Part shown: in pieces, positions 1 through 7,462 of the stretch
How the letters are laid out: every line of letters starts with the position of its first letter
How positions within the stretch are numbered: position 1 is the stretch's first letter
Translations under genes and position numbers: made by a program
Notes under the pieces: model-generated
Databases searched by the model: none
The model's input: only the letters and a program-made list of their open reading frames with translations
Told to the model about the DNA's origin: nothing
Assembly (NCBI GenBank): GCA_017613225.1
Contig: JAGAEH010000170.1
Span: 1 to 14,301 of the forward strand
DNA length: 14,301 nt
Source of the DNA: Lachnospiraceae bacterium
GTDB lineage: Bacteria > Bacillota > Clostridia > Lachnospirales > Lachnospiraceae
Reading direction: 5' to 3'

Positions 1-609
1 GTGGAAGGTGGCGGTGAAAGCCACCATGCCGTTAGAACCGCCGTTGATGCGTCCGGTGTGAGGCGGCATCATGGAAGCCGTGTGGATCATCACTGCCATG
101 TCCACGCCGTCCATCAGGCCCCGGCGAAGAAATTCCGGCTTGCCGCCGAAGTAGTGGATCTTCCCCTCTTTGCGCAGCTGGTCCCGGTATTCGATCTCGA
201 TCAGTTCCTCCGCCGGCACCGCCATCAGGCGGATCTTGCCGCAGAGGCCGTCCAGGGCGCCGGGCTCGGCAAAAGCTGCGGCGATGCCCAGCAGCGCGGT
301 GGCCTGGGCGCAGTGGCCGCAGGCATGGGCCTTTCCCTCTACCTGTTCGGGATGGTTGGGCATGTTCAGGGCATCCAGCTCACCCATCACCAGCACGCAG
401 GGGCCGGGCCGGCCGGTGTCCAGGTCCGCGTAAAAGCCGGGGACGTCGCCGGCTTCCGTCAGCGTATAGCCCAGATCGCGGAAGGCCTGCGCCAGATGGG
501 CGTGGGTCTGCCATTCCTTATACCCCGTCTCGGGGTGTTTCCAAATGAAATCAAGAGTATTCTGCAGCAGTTCTCTGTGGTGATCGACGCGGTTCGAACG
601 TTCGGACAT
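1..609 (-). CDS. M20-family amidohydrolase / metallopeptidase, N-terminal 203 residues (cut by window edge)
   Basis: The reverse strand encodes 203 residues from an ATG at 609-607 and stays open to the window edge. The start is set by an AGGAGG site 8 bases upstream. Motifs fit the M20 (M20D-like, aminoacyl or indole-acetyl amide hydrolase) zinc enzymes: MGELDAL at about 75-81, HACGH at 95-99 with Cys97 and His99 as expected metal ligands, the catalytic-base segment PAEE at 132-135, and a later IHT at 175-177. No signal peptide is visible, so a cytoplasmic enzyme is likely. Family members cleave acyl groups from amino acids or trim small amide conjugates; the substrate cannot be read here. 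The residue after HACGH is Cys rather than the Asp common in HipO or AbgB, but this position varies in the family. The lid domain and C-terminal half lie outside the window. It is divergent from glgC. Family assignment is firm; specificity is unknown. Confidence 0.88.
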   Translation of the reverse strand, partial: MSERSNRVDHHRELLQNTLDFIWKHPETGYKEWQTHAHLAQAFRDLGYTLTEAGDVPGFYADLDTGRPGPCVLVMGELDALNMPNHPEQVEGKAHACGHCAQATALLGIAAAFAEPGALDGLCGKIRLMAVPAEELIEIEYRDQLRKEGKIHYFGGKPEFLRRGLMDGVDMAVMIHTASMMPPHTGRINGGSNGMVAFTATFH

Positions 610-653
610 GGGTGATTCCTCCTATGGATCTGCAGGAGCAGCCTGCTGATCAT

Positions 654-682
654 AGAATACCCCTTTTTAGCGGATCCCGCAA
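654..682 (-). promoter_or_regulatory. weak candidate promoter for the M20 amidohydrolase gene
   Basis: Read on the minus strand, TTGCGG (682-677) is followed after 17 bases by TATTCT (659-654). The -35 matches consensus at 3 of 6 bases and the -10 at 4 of 6. A start near 647 would give a leader of about 38 bases holding the AGGAGG site. The spacing is right but both boxes are poor, so this is a guess supported mainly by position. Confidence 0.3.
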
Positions 683-702
683 CGGAAACAACGCTGGATC
701 CG
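671..702. repeat. inverted repeat CGGATCC / GGATCCG in the divergent intergenic region
   Basis: Two 7-base arms, CGGATCC at 671-677 and GGATCCG at 696-702, are perfect reverse complements separated by 18 bases. The left arm touches the -35 of the weak leftward promoter candidate, so it could be an operator. Each arm contains the palindrome GGATCC, so the match is less surprising than 7 independent pairs. No regulator can be named. Confidence 0.25.
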
Positions 703-726
703 GCACCACATTATTAATAAGCCTGA

Positions 727-755
727 TTGACAAAGCCCTGCTCCGGCATTAATAT
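727..755 (+). promoter_or_regulatory. probable sigma-A-type promoter of glgC-glgD
   Basis: A perfect TTGACA (727-732) is followed after exactly 17 bases by TAATAT (750-755), which matches TATAAT at 4 of 6 positions including the first two and the last. Transcription would start near 762, giving a leader of about 117 bases before the glgC ATG. It lies in the AT-richer part of the divergent intergenic region and points toward glgC. Confidence 0.65.
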
Positions 756-761
756 TAAAAC

Positions 762-830
762 AGAAGCAGCAGTGACCGGGGCGACTTGATTTGGCGCCCC
801 TAAAGCCATCTTTAAAAACGAGGGGCTTCT
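762..830 (+). other. potentially structured 5' leader of glgC (three-stem fold)
   Basis: Three sets of complementary segments fit one multibranch fold. P1 is AGAAGC (762-767) with GCTTCT (825-830). P2 is GGGGCG (778-783) with CGCCCC (795-800) and an 11-base loop. P3 is TAAAG (801-805) with CTTTA (810-814) and loop CCAT. P2 and P3 abut with no spacer. A competing pairing, GCCCC (796-800) with GGGGC (822-826), would break P1 and P2 but keep P3. No U-run follows, so a transcription terminator is not evident. I do not recognise a known riboswitch class, and the fold was found by eye without energy calculation. Confidence 0.35.
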
Positions 831-878
831 CTGCAGAACGAAATCTACTATGAATACCGTAAGTTCGGAGGTAGGCTG

Positions 879-2144
879 ATGAAAAAGAAAATGATCGCAA
901 TGCTGCTGGCCGGCGGGCAGGGCAGCAGGCTGGGTGTGCTGACCGCGAGGGTTGCGAAACCGGCGGTCCGGTTTGCGGGGAGGTACAGGATCATCGACTT
1001 TCCCTTAAGTAACTGCGTCAATTCCGGCGTGGATACCGTCGGCGTGCTGACGCAGTATCGTCCGCTGCGGCTGAATTCCCACATCGGGACCGGTACGCCG
1101 TGGGACCTGGACCGCATCAACGGCGGTCTGTTTGTGCTTCCGCCTTATGAAAAGATCGGAGATAACGAATGGTATACCGGCACGGCCAATGCCATCTATC
1201 AGAACATCGAGTTCATGGACGGCTTCAATCCGGACTACGTGCTGATCCTGTCCGGCGACCATATCTACCGCATGGACTATGAGCAGATGCTGGAGCATCA
1301 CATCAGCCACGGCGCGGATCTGACCATCGCCTGCATGCCTGTTCCGTGGGAAGAGGCCAGCCGCTTCGGCATCATGGTGACCGGTGAAAACGACAAGATC
1401 ACCATGTTCGAGGAAAAGCCGGCGGAGCCTCACGGCAACCTGGCGTCCATGGGCATCTACATCTTCAGCTATCCGACGCTGCGTGAGGCGCTGATCAAAC
1501 TGAGAGGTGTGAGCAGCTGTGACTTCGGCAAGCACGTGATCCCCTACTGCCTGGAGAACGAGAAGGTCCTGACGGCCTACAGCTTTGAGGATTACTGGGA
1601 AGACGTGGGAACGCTGCACACCTACTGGGAAGCCAACATGAAGCTCCTGAAGGAGAAGCCCGACTTCGATCTGACCGATACCGTGCGGAAGATCTACACG
1701 AAGACCAACAACCTGCCGCCCCAGTATCTGGGAGAGAACGCCAAGGCGGAGAATTCCCTGCTCAGCGAAGGCTGCGAGATCTACGGCACCGTGAAGCACA
1801 GCGTACTGGGTCCGGACGTGACCATCGAAGAAGGCGCGGTCGTTACGGATTCGGTACTGATGAAGAACGTGGTGATCCGCACCGGCGCCGTGGTGAACAA
1901 GGCGATCATCTCGGAGAATACCGTAGTAGGCGAAGGCGCTCTGGTAGGCACGGGCGAATACGCGGACAGCAAGCTGGACAAGCGCGTATACAACTGTGAT
2001 CTGGTAACGGTGGACGAGGACACCGTGATCCCGCCCGGCGTGATCATAGGCAGGAACACGGCCATCTCCGGCGTGACGGAGGCGGAGGACTATCCGGACG
2101 GCAAGCTGGAGTCCGGCGGCTATATCATCAAGGCGAGAGCCTGA
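879..2144 (+). CDS. glgC: glucose-1-phosphate adenylyltransferase (ADP-glucose pyrophosphorylase), catalytic subunit GlgC
   Basis: The 421-residue protein makes ADP-glucose from ATP and glucose 1-phosphate, the committed step of bacterial glycogen synthesis in the cytoplasm. The N-terminal nucleotidyltransferase domain carries LLAGGQGSRL (9-18), KPAVRFAGRYRIIDF (27-41), GTANAIYQN (101-109), the metal-binding loop SGDHIY (125-130, Asp127), FEEKP (178-182) with Lys180, and SMGIY (190-194). From about residue 290 hexapeptide-type repeats indicate the usual C-terminal left-handed beta-helix. Length is normal for Bacillota GlgC. The ATG is preceded by GGAGG (867-871) at 7 bases, and the first residues match the family start. 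Only 16 bases separate it from glgD, so the two are co-transcribed, with a promoter at 727-755. Allosteric control by metabolites is typical of the family but cannot be read from sequence. Confidence 0.96.
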   Translation: MKKKMIAMLLAGGQGSRLGVLTARVAKPAVRFAGRYRIIDFPLSNCVNSGVDTVGVLTQYRPLRLNSHIGTGTPWDLDRINGGLFVLPPYEKIGDNEWYTGTANAIYQNIEFMDGFNPDYVLILSGDHIYRMDYEQMLEHHISHGADLTIACMPVPWEEASRFGIMVTGENDKITMFEEKPAEPHGNLASMGIYIFSYPTLREALIKLRGVSSCDFGKHVIPYCLENEKVLTAYSFEDYWEDVGTLHTYWEANMKLLKEKPDFDLTDTVRKIYTKTNNLPPQYLGENAKAENSLLSEGCEIYGTVKHSVLGPDVTIEEGAVVTDSVLMKNVVIRTGAVVNKAIISENTVVGEGALVGTGEYADSKLDKRVYNCDLVTVDEDTVIPPGVIIGRNTAISGVTEAEDYPDGKLESGGYIIKARA

Positions 2145-2160
2145 CAAGGAGGGTGACATC

Positions 2161-3243
2161 ATGAAATTGGCTGGTATCATTTTAGCCGGTGGACGTACCC
2201 GCAGCATGGGTGAACTGACGAAGCAGCGCGCGGACGCGGCGCTTCCGATCGGTGCATGCTACCGCGCCATCGACTTTTCGCTCACCAACATGGTGAGCTC
2301 CGGTATCGAGAACGTGGCCGTGATCGCGCAGAGCGCTTCCGGCTCGCTGAATGACCACCTGAGTCAGGCACAGTGGTGGGGCTTCGGCCGCAAGCGCGGC
2401 GGGCTGCACGTGATCAACCCGACCATCACCCAGGAGCACCAGGAGTGGTACCGCGGCACCGCGGACTCCATCTGGCAGAACCTGCGGGTGCTGGAGAAAT
2501 GGAGCGAGCCCTACGTGGTGGTGGCCTCCGGCGACGGCGTCTACAAGCTGGACTTCGACAAGGTCCTGCGCCAGCATGAAAAGACCGGCGCGGACGTGAC
2601 GGTGGTCTGCGTCAAGCAGTACCCCGGCGCCATCTTGAGCCGCTACGGCCTGATCGACGTGGACGGGGACGGCCGCGTCTTAAGGCTGAAGGAGAAATCC
2701 GAAAGCGAGACGGAAGGCCTGATCTCCTGCGGCATCTACCTGCTGCGCAGGGACGCGCTGATGAAGCTGGTGACGGATTCCGTGGAACAGGGAAAGTACA
2801 ACTTCGTCAAGGACATTCTGGTCCCCATGGCGGAGAGCAAGAAGGTCTATGCCTATGTGCATGACGGCTACTGGAAGAACGTGGCCTACAAGGACAACTT
2901 CTACGAGGCCAACATGGATCTGTTAAAGCCGGAGATCCGCCGCCAGATCCTGGAGACGGAGCCGCTGATCCTGACCAAGCCCGGCGATCTGCCGCCGGCG
3001 CACTACGGCGAAAAGGCCGTGGTGAAGAACTGCCTGGTGGGCAACGGCACCCTGATCGAAGGCGAAGCCACGAATTCCGTGCTCTTCGACAACGTCCATG
3101 TGGGCGAGGGCAGCAAGATCACGGATTCCGTTATCCTGCCGGACGTCCATGTGGGCAGGAACTGCGTGCTGACGAACTGCATCATCAATTCCCGGAAGGA
3201 GATCCCCGACGGCACCGTCATGTCGGATTACGGCAGGGACTGA
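2161..3243 (+). CDS. glgD: GlgD, regulatory-type ADP-glucose pyrophosphorylase subunit
   Basis: This 360-residue GlgC paralogue keeps the overall fold: a nucleotidyltransferase-like domain to about residue 250, then beta-helix repeats. Signature loops are altered. The nucleotide loop reads LAGGRTRSMGEL instead of GGxGxRL, KPA is replaced by RADAALP, and the SGDHIY loop is SGDGVY (123-128). This pattern is typical of GlgD, which in Bacillota assembles with GlgC and raises its activity while being poorly active or inactive alone. Other retained features include EWYRGTADSIWQNL (95-108), a Lys near 177-179 and SCGIYLL (189-195). The ATG has a strong AAGGAGGG site upstream. Next comes an 83-base gap holding a hairpin-rich repeat, then pth. 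Assignment is confident; whether this copy is catalytically silent is inference. Confidence 0.93.
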   Translation: MKLAGIILAGGRTRSMGELTKQRADAALPIGACYRAIDFSLTNMVSSGIENVAVIAQSASGSLNDHLSQAQWWGFGRKRGGLHVINPTITQEHQEWYRGTADSIWQNLRVLEKWSEPYVVVASGDGVYKLDFDKVLRQHEKTGADVTVVCVKQYPGAILSRYGLIDVDGDGRVLRLKEKSESETEGLISCGIYLLRRDALMKLVTDSVEQGKYNFVKDILVPMAESKKVYAYVHDGYWKNVAYKDNFYEANMDLLKPEIRRQILETEPLILTKPGDLPPAHYGEKAVVKNCLVGNGTLIEGEATNSVLFDNVHVGEGSKITDSVILPDVHVGRNCVLTNCIINSRKEIPDGTVMSDYGRD

Positions 3244-3250
3244 AGCCTTT

Positions 3251-3304
3251 CTGTCATCCTGAGCGAAGTGCGCGAAGCGCACGCAGCCGAAGGATCCCTT
3301 TCGG
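3251..3304 (+). repeat. short hairpin-rich intergenic repeat of the 'GTCATCCTGAGCGAAG...CCGAAGGATC' type
   Basis: The gap between glgD and pth holds a sequence I recognise as a class of short dispersed intergenic repeats common in gut Clostridia and several other phyla; that is recall, and no second copy lies in this window. A perfect GTGCGC / GCGCAC stem (3268-3273 with 3277-3282) closes a GAA loop. ATCCT (3256-3260) can pair with AGGAT (3291-3295) around it. Alternatively CCGAAGG (3287-3293) pairs with CTTTCGG (3298-3304) with one G-T wobble. No T-run follows, so it does not look like an intrinsic terminator. It could stabilise or process mRNA ends, or simply be a non-autonomous repeat. Confidence 0.6.
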
Positions 3305-3326
3305 AGAATAGACATAAGGAACACAA

Positions 3327-3980
3327 ATGAAACTGATCGTAGGACTGGGTAACCCGTCCGACAGATACGCGCACACCCGGCACAACCTGGGATTTGACGC
3401 CGTCGACAAGCTGGCGGAGCTCCTGGGGTGCCGGGTGAATAAGCGGGAGAAGAAGGCGCTGACAGGCAGCGTCCTCTACCGCGGCGAGAAAGTACTGTTG
3501 GCCAAGCCGCAGACCTATATGAATCTGAGCGGCGAGAGCGTCCGTCCGCTGATGGACTACTACCACGTCGCGCCGGAAGATCTGTTCGTGCTGGTGGACG
3601 ACGTCAATCTGGACATCGGCATGCTGCGGATCCGGCGGGGCGGCAGCGACGGCGGACACAACGGGTTGAAAAGCATTACAGAGCATCTTGGCACCAAGGA
3701 TTACGCCAGGCTCCGCATCGGGGCGGGAGCCCCCCCTGCGGGCGGTCTGGTGGATTTTGTGCTGTCCGGATTTTCAAAGGAAGACAGAGCGGTGATCGAC
3801 GAGACCATCGAAGACGCGGCGGAGGCCTGCCTGGTGTTCATATCCCAGGGGGTGGACGTGGCGATGAACCGCTTTAACAGAAAAAAGGAGAGCGCTCCGC
3901 AGGGCGGGCAGAGTGAATCCGCCGGCGAGAGCGGCCCCATGAAAGAAAACAGAGGAGCTTCGGGTGGCGAAGAAGTTTAA
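3327..3980 (+). CDS. pth: peptidyl-tRNA hydrolase
   Basis: The 217-residue protein cleaves the ester bond of peptidyl-tRNA released from stalled ribosomes and recycles the tRNA in the cytoplasm. It opens with LIVGLGNP (3-10), has the catalytic His19 in TRHNLGF, Asn66 in TYMNLSG, the catalytic Asp in LVDDVNLDIG (89-98), and GGHNGLKS (109-116). Pth proteins are usually about 185-200 residues; this one has a hydrophilic tail of about 30 residues rich in Glu, Gly and Ser with no recognisable domain. The tail DNA also carries the ribosome binding site and first codons of mfd, because the genes overlap by 17 bases. AAGGA (3316-3320) lies 6 bases before the ATG. The pth-mfd order is widespread in Bacillota. 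Confidence 0.95.
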   Translation: MKLIVGLGNPSDRYAHTRHNLGFDAVDKLAELLGCRVNKREKKALTGSVLYRGEKVLLAKPQTYMNLSGESVRPLMDYYHVAPEDLFVLVDDVNLDIGMLRIRRGGSDGGHNGLKSITEHLGTKDYARLRIGAGAPPAGGLVDFVLSGFSKEDRAVIDETIEDAAEACLVFISQGVDVAMNRFNRKKESAPQGGQSESAGESGPMKENRGASGGEEV

Positions 3981-6900
3981 AAGCACGCTTTCGGAAGCGC
4001 TGAGCTTTACGGAGTGCCGGCAGGTCCTGGAACGGAAACAGGGCCCGGCGGTGCTTTCGGGCTGCCTGGATTCCCAGCTGATCCACATGGCGGTGGAACT
4101 GACGGAGGGCTATCCCATCAAGCTCCTGGTCACCTACAGTGAACAGAAGGCGGCGGAGATGGCGGAGGACGCGGTCTGCTTCGGCGAGGAGGCCATCGTC
4201 TTTCCTGCCAAGGACCTGCTGTTCTATCAGGCGGACGTATCCGGCAAACTGATCACGGCCCGCCGCATGAGCGCCATCAAGCGCATCATCACCGAAGGAA
4301 AAGGCCTGGTGATCACCACCGTGGACAGCCTGATCGAACGGCTGAAGCCCGCGGAGCTGGTGATGGGCTCGGTGATCGAGCTGGAGAGCGGCAGCATCGT
4401 GGACCGGGAGGAACTGATCGACAAGCTGGCGGCGGCGGGCTTCGAGCGTCTGCCCCAGGTGGAGATCCCCGGCCAGTTTTCGGTGCGCGGCGGCATCATT
4501 GACGTCTATCCTTTGACGGACGAATTCCCCGTCCGCATCGAGTTCTGGGACGACGAGATCGACTCCATCCGCACCTTCGATACGGAGACCCAGCGGTCCA
4601 TCGACAGCCTGGACAGCGTGCTGATCTACCCCGCGGCGGAAGAGGCCCTGCGGGGCAGGGGGGAGGAGGTCTCCTTCCTGGACTATCTGCCGGCGGACGT
4701 GCCGATCCTTTTGGACGACCCCAAGCGGCTGTACGAAAGGGCGGACGCCGTGGCCCGCGAATTCCAGGAGAGCATGCTGCACCGGCTGGAGGAGGGCTAC
4801 AACAGCCCGGAGGACGTGCCGGTGCTCTACGCCGTGGACGACGTGTTCGAGGAGCTGAACCGTCCCCGCGCGGTGGCTCTGACAGGCCTCGGCCAGGTGC
4901 CGGAGGTCTTTAAGCCGAAGCACGCCTTTACGATCCAGGCCCAGACGGTGCCCTCCTACCAGGGCCAGTTCATGACGCTGGTCTCGGATCTGCAGGGCTG
5001 GAAAAAGAATAAGGCCCGCGTGGTGCTGCTGGCGGGATCCTCCACCAGGGCGAAGCGGCTGGCGGCGGACCTGGCGGAATACCAGGTGGACGCCATCTAT
5101 ACGGAAGAAGCAGAGGTGGAGACGATCCCCGGCAGGGTGATGGTGCTGTCCGGCAGCCTGCACAAGGGCTTCGGCTATCCGCTGCTGCGGTTCTACGTGA
5201 TCAGCGAAGGCGATCTGTTCGGCAAAAAGACGGTGCGCAAACGCCGGGCCGTTCAGAAGGAAGGCACGCTGATCACGGACTACACGGAGCTCTCCGTGGG
5301 CGATTACGTGATCCACGAGAACCACGGGCTGGGGATCTACAACGGCACCAGCCGGATCGAGCTGAACGGCGTCACCAAGGACTACATGAAGATCACCTAC
5401 GGCGACGGCGGTAACCTGTACATCCCCGTCACCCAGATGAACCTGGTGCGCAAGTACGCGGCCAAGGACGCGGAAAAGGTGCCGAAGCTGAACAACCTGG
5501 CGGGCAGCGAGTGGCACCGCACCAAGACCAGGGTCAAGCGGGCGGTGAAGGAGATCGCCGAGGACCTGGTGAAGCTCTACGCGGTGCGGGCCGGCACCAC
5601 CGGACACAAGTACGGGCCGGACACGGTGTGGCAGCGGGAGTTCGAGGAACAGTTCCCCTATGAGGAGACCAAGGATCAGCTGACGGCCATCGAGGCCACC
5701 AAGGCGGACATGGAGAGCGAGAAGATCATGGACCGCCTGATCTGCGGCGACGTGGGCTTCGGCAAGACGGAGATCGCCATCAGGGCGGCCTTCAAGGCGG
5801 TGCAGGAGGGACGGCAGGTGGCCTATCTGGTGCCCACCACCATCCTGGCCCAGCAGCATTACAATACTTTCCGGGAACGGCTGCAGCACTATCCCGTCAC
5901 CGTGGAGCTGCTGTGCCGGTTCAAGACGCCGGCGGAGCAGAAGAAGACCGTGGAAGATCTGAAGCGGGGCATGGCCGACATCGTGATCGGCACCCACAGA
6001 CTGCTCTCCAAGGACGTGAACTTCAAGAACCTGGGGCTGCTGGTCATCGACGAAGAACAGCGCTTCGGCGTGGCCGATAAAGAAAAAATTAAGAAATTAA
6101 AACAGGATGTTGATGTATTATCATTGACAGCGACGCCCATTCCCCGTACCCTTCATATGAGCCTGATCGGCGTTCGGGACATGAGCGTATTAAAAGAGGC
6201 GCCCATCGACCGGCTGCCCATCCAGACCTACGTGATGGAATACCACGACGAGATCGTGCGGGAGGCCATCGAGCGGGAGCTGGCCCGGGGCGGTCAGGTC
6301 TACTTCGTATATAATAAAGTGCACAATATCGCCGACGTGACGTCCCATGTGCAGCAGCTGGTGCCCGACGCCCGGGTGGCCTTTGCCCACGGGCAGATGA
6401 AGGAGCACGAGCTGGAGCGGATCATGCTGGACTTCATCAACGGGGAGATCGACGTGCTGGTATCCACCACCATCGTGGAGACGGGCATCGACATCTCCAA
6501 CGTGAACACGATCCTGATCCACGACGCGGACCGTTTCGGCCTGGCGCAGCTCTATCAGCTGCGGGGCCGGGTGGGCCGCTCCAACCGCACCGCCTACGCC
6601 TTTCTGTTCTACCGCCGGGACCGGATGCTGAAGGAGACGGCGGAAAAGCGGCTGATGGCGATCCGGGAATACACGGAGCTGGGCAGCGGCATCAAGGTGG
6701 CCATGCGGGATCTGGAGCTGCGGGGCGCCGGCACGCTGCTGGGGGCGGAACAGCACGGCAACATGGAGGCCGTGGGCTACGACCTCTACTGCAAGCTGCT
6801 GGGGCTGGCCGTGGCGGAAGCCAAGGGCGAAAAACGCATCGAGGCGGAATTCGAGACCGGCATGGAACTGGAACTCAACGCGTTCCTGCCGGAGGATTAC

Positions 6901-7332
6901 ATTAAAAACGAGACACAGCGCCTGAACGTCTATCAGCGCATTGCCGGAATCGAGACCGACGAGGACCTGATGGACATGCAGGACGAACTGATCGACCGCT
7001 TCGGGGAGATCCCGAAGCCCGCCCAGCAGCTGCTGCGGGCGGCGCTGATCAAGTCCAAGGCGCATAAGGCATACATTGAAGAGATCGTGGGGAACCTGGA
7101 GACCATTAGGCTGGTGATCCACGAAAAAGCCCCCGTGAACACGGCGGCCATCGCGCCGCTTTTAGAGCGCTACCGCGGAAGCCTGCGGGTGGCGCTGGGC
7201 GGAAAGAATGCCTTCGTGTATACGGACAGGCGGAAGGAAATGCGGAGCGGCATGGACCTGCTGACAAAGTTGGAGAGCATCGTAGAGGACATTGCGGGGC
7301 TGATGGAGGACCGGGAAGATGTTGGATTTTGA
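3964..7332 (+). CDS. mfd: transcription-repair coupling factor Mfd
   Basis: The 1122-residue ATP-dependent translocase pushes stalled RNA polymerase off DNA lesions and recruits UvrA. In order: a UvrB-like N-terminal region including GGIIDVYPL and EFWDDEIDSIR; the RNA-polymerase-interacting domain from about 440 (DYVIHENHGLGIY at 447-459); helicase motif I GDVGFGKT (595-602); motif II DEEQ (696-699); motif III TATPIPRT (722-729); motif VI GRVGRS (868-873); and a C-terminal domain with FLPEDYIKNETQRLNVYQ. Length is close to E. coli Mfd. The start is GTG at 3964, with GAGGAG 6 bases upstream inside the end of pth; no equally good ATG is nearby. The 3' end overlaps a 47-residue gene by 14 bases. 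Codons 705-722 are unusually AT-rich for this gene (see findings). Confidence 0.96.
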   Translation: MAKKFKSTLSEALSFTECRQVLERKQGPAVLSGCLDSQLIHMAVELTEGYPIKLLVTYSEQKAAEMAEDAVCFGEEAIVFPAKDLLFYQADVSGKLITARRMSAIKRIITEGKGLVITTVDSLIERLKPAELVMGSVIELESGSIVDREELIDKLAAAGFERLPQVEIPGQFSVRGGIIDVYPLTDEFPVRIEFWDDEIDSIRTFDTETQRSIDSLDSVLIYPAAEEALRGRGEEVSFLDYLPADVPILLDDPKRLYERADAVAREFQESMLHRLEEGYNSPEDVPVLYAVDDVFEELNRPRAVALTGLGQVPEVFKPKHAFTIQAQTVPSYQGQFMTLVSDLQGWKKNKARVVLLAGSSTRAKRLAADLAEYQVDAIYTEEAEVETIPGRVMVLSGSLHKGFGYPLLRFYVISEGDLFGKKTVRKRRAVQKEGTLITDYTELSVGDYVIHENHGLGIYNGTSRIELNGVTKDYMKITYGDGGNLYIPVTQMNLVRKYAAKDAEKVPKLNNLAGSEWHRTKTRVKRAVKEIAEDLVKLYAVRAGTTGHKYGPDTVWQREFEEQFPYEETKDQLTAIEATKADMESEKIMDRLICGDVGFGKTEIAIRAAFKAVQEGRQVAYLVPTTILAQQHYNTFRERLQHYPVTVELLCRFKTPAEQKKTVEDLKRGMADIVIGTHRLLSKDVNFKNLGLLVIDEEQRFGVADKEKIKKLKQDVDVLSLTATPIPRTLHMSLIGVRDMSVLKEAPIDRLPIQTYVMEYHDEIVREAIERELARGGQVYFVYNKVHNIADVTSHVQQLVPDARVAFAHGQMKEHELERIMLDFINGEIDVLVSTTIVETGIDISNVNTILIHDADRFGLAQLYQLRGRVGRSNRTAYAFLFYRRDRMLKETAEKRLMAIREYTELGSGIKVAMRDLELRGAGTLLGAEQHGNMEAVGYDLYCKLLGLAVAEAKGEKRIEAEFETGMELELNAFLPEDYIKNETQRLNVYQRIAGIETDEDLMDMQDELIDRFGEIPKPAQQLLRAALIKSKAHKAYIEEIVGNLETIRLVIHEKAPVNTAAIAPLLERYRGSLRVALGGKNAFVYTDRRKEMRSGMDLLTKLESIVEDIAGLMEDREDVGF

Positions 7333-7462
7333 AGAGGAATTAAAGAAATTCAAGCCCAGCAAGGAGCTGGAGAACGCGGAAGACGCGATCATGAACATGA
7401 ACATGCAGGACATGACCGACATCATGCAGGAGATCTTAAAGGATAAGGGGCAGATGTTATGA
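7319..7462 (+). CDS. 47-residue acidic small protein of unknown function
   Basis: This small open frame is easily missed. Its ATG (7319-7321) lies inside the last codons of mfd (14-base overlap) and its TGA (7460-7462) overlaps the ATG of the next gene as ATGA. GGAGG (7305-7309) sits 9 bases upstream, giving a convincing initiation site. The protein begins MLDFEEELKKFKPSKELE and continues with a Met- and Asp-rich stretch (MNMNMQDMTDIMQEIL, 25-40) that looks like an amphipathic helix. It has 12 acidic and 6 lysine residues, so it is net negative, with no membrane segment or cysteine. I recognise no family. Coupling on both sides argues it is translated and co-regulated with mfd and the TPR gene; it could also serve mainly to carry ribosomes into the latter. 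Confidence 0.7.
   Translation: MLDFEEELKKFKPSKELENAEDAIMNMNMQDMTDIMQEILKDKGQML

Noticed and set aside
95..320. Cys after HACGH in the M20 enzyme as a lost active-site Asp
   Set aside because: In M20D-type enzymes the metal ligands are the Cys and His of HACGH, and the next position varies among subfamilies. All other key residues are present.
1..615. Plus-strand open frame at the left edge
   Set aside because: Its translation is His/Val/Gln-rich with no motif, while the minus strand shows the M20 metal and catalytic motifs and a good start site.
850..879. A 9-codon upstream open frame (MNTVSSEVG) ending in TGATG with the glgC start
   Set aside because: It has no ribosome binding site of its own and no codon run suggesting attenuation, so the overlap is probably chance.
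1005..2207. A 400-codon minus-strand open frame opposite glgC
   Set aside because: Same codon-bias shadow effect; no motif, no credible ribosome binding site, and full conflict with a clearly real glgC.
3244..3326. Intrinsic terminator after glgD
   Set aside because: Hairpins are present but no T-run follows any of them, and the sequence fits a known style of intergenic repeat better.
3874..5997. A very long open frame (about 700 codons) on the minus strand opposite mfd
   Set aside because: It is the antisense shadow of a GC-rich gene with biased codons. The translation is His/Leu/Gln/Asp-rich without any domain, and mfd on the plus strand is unmistakable.
6124..6152. Internal promoter in mfd (TTGACA-17-TACCCT)
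   Set aside because: The -10 matches at only 3 of 6 bases and no gene start lies close downstream; kept only as a remark within the codon-island finding.
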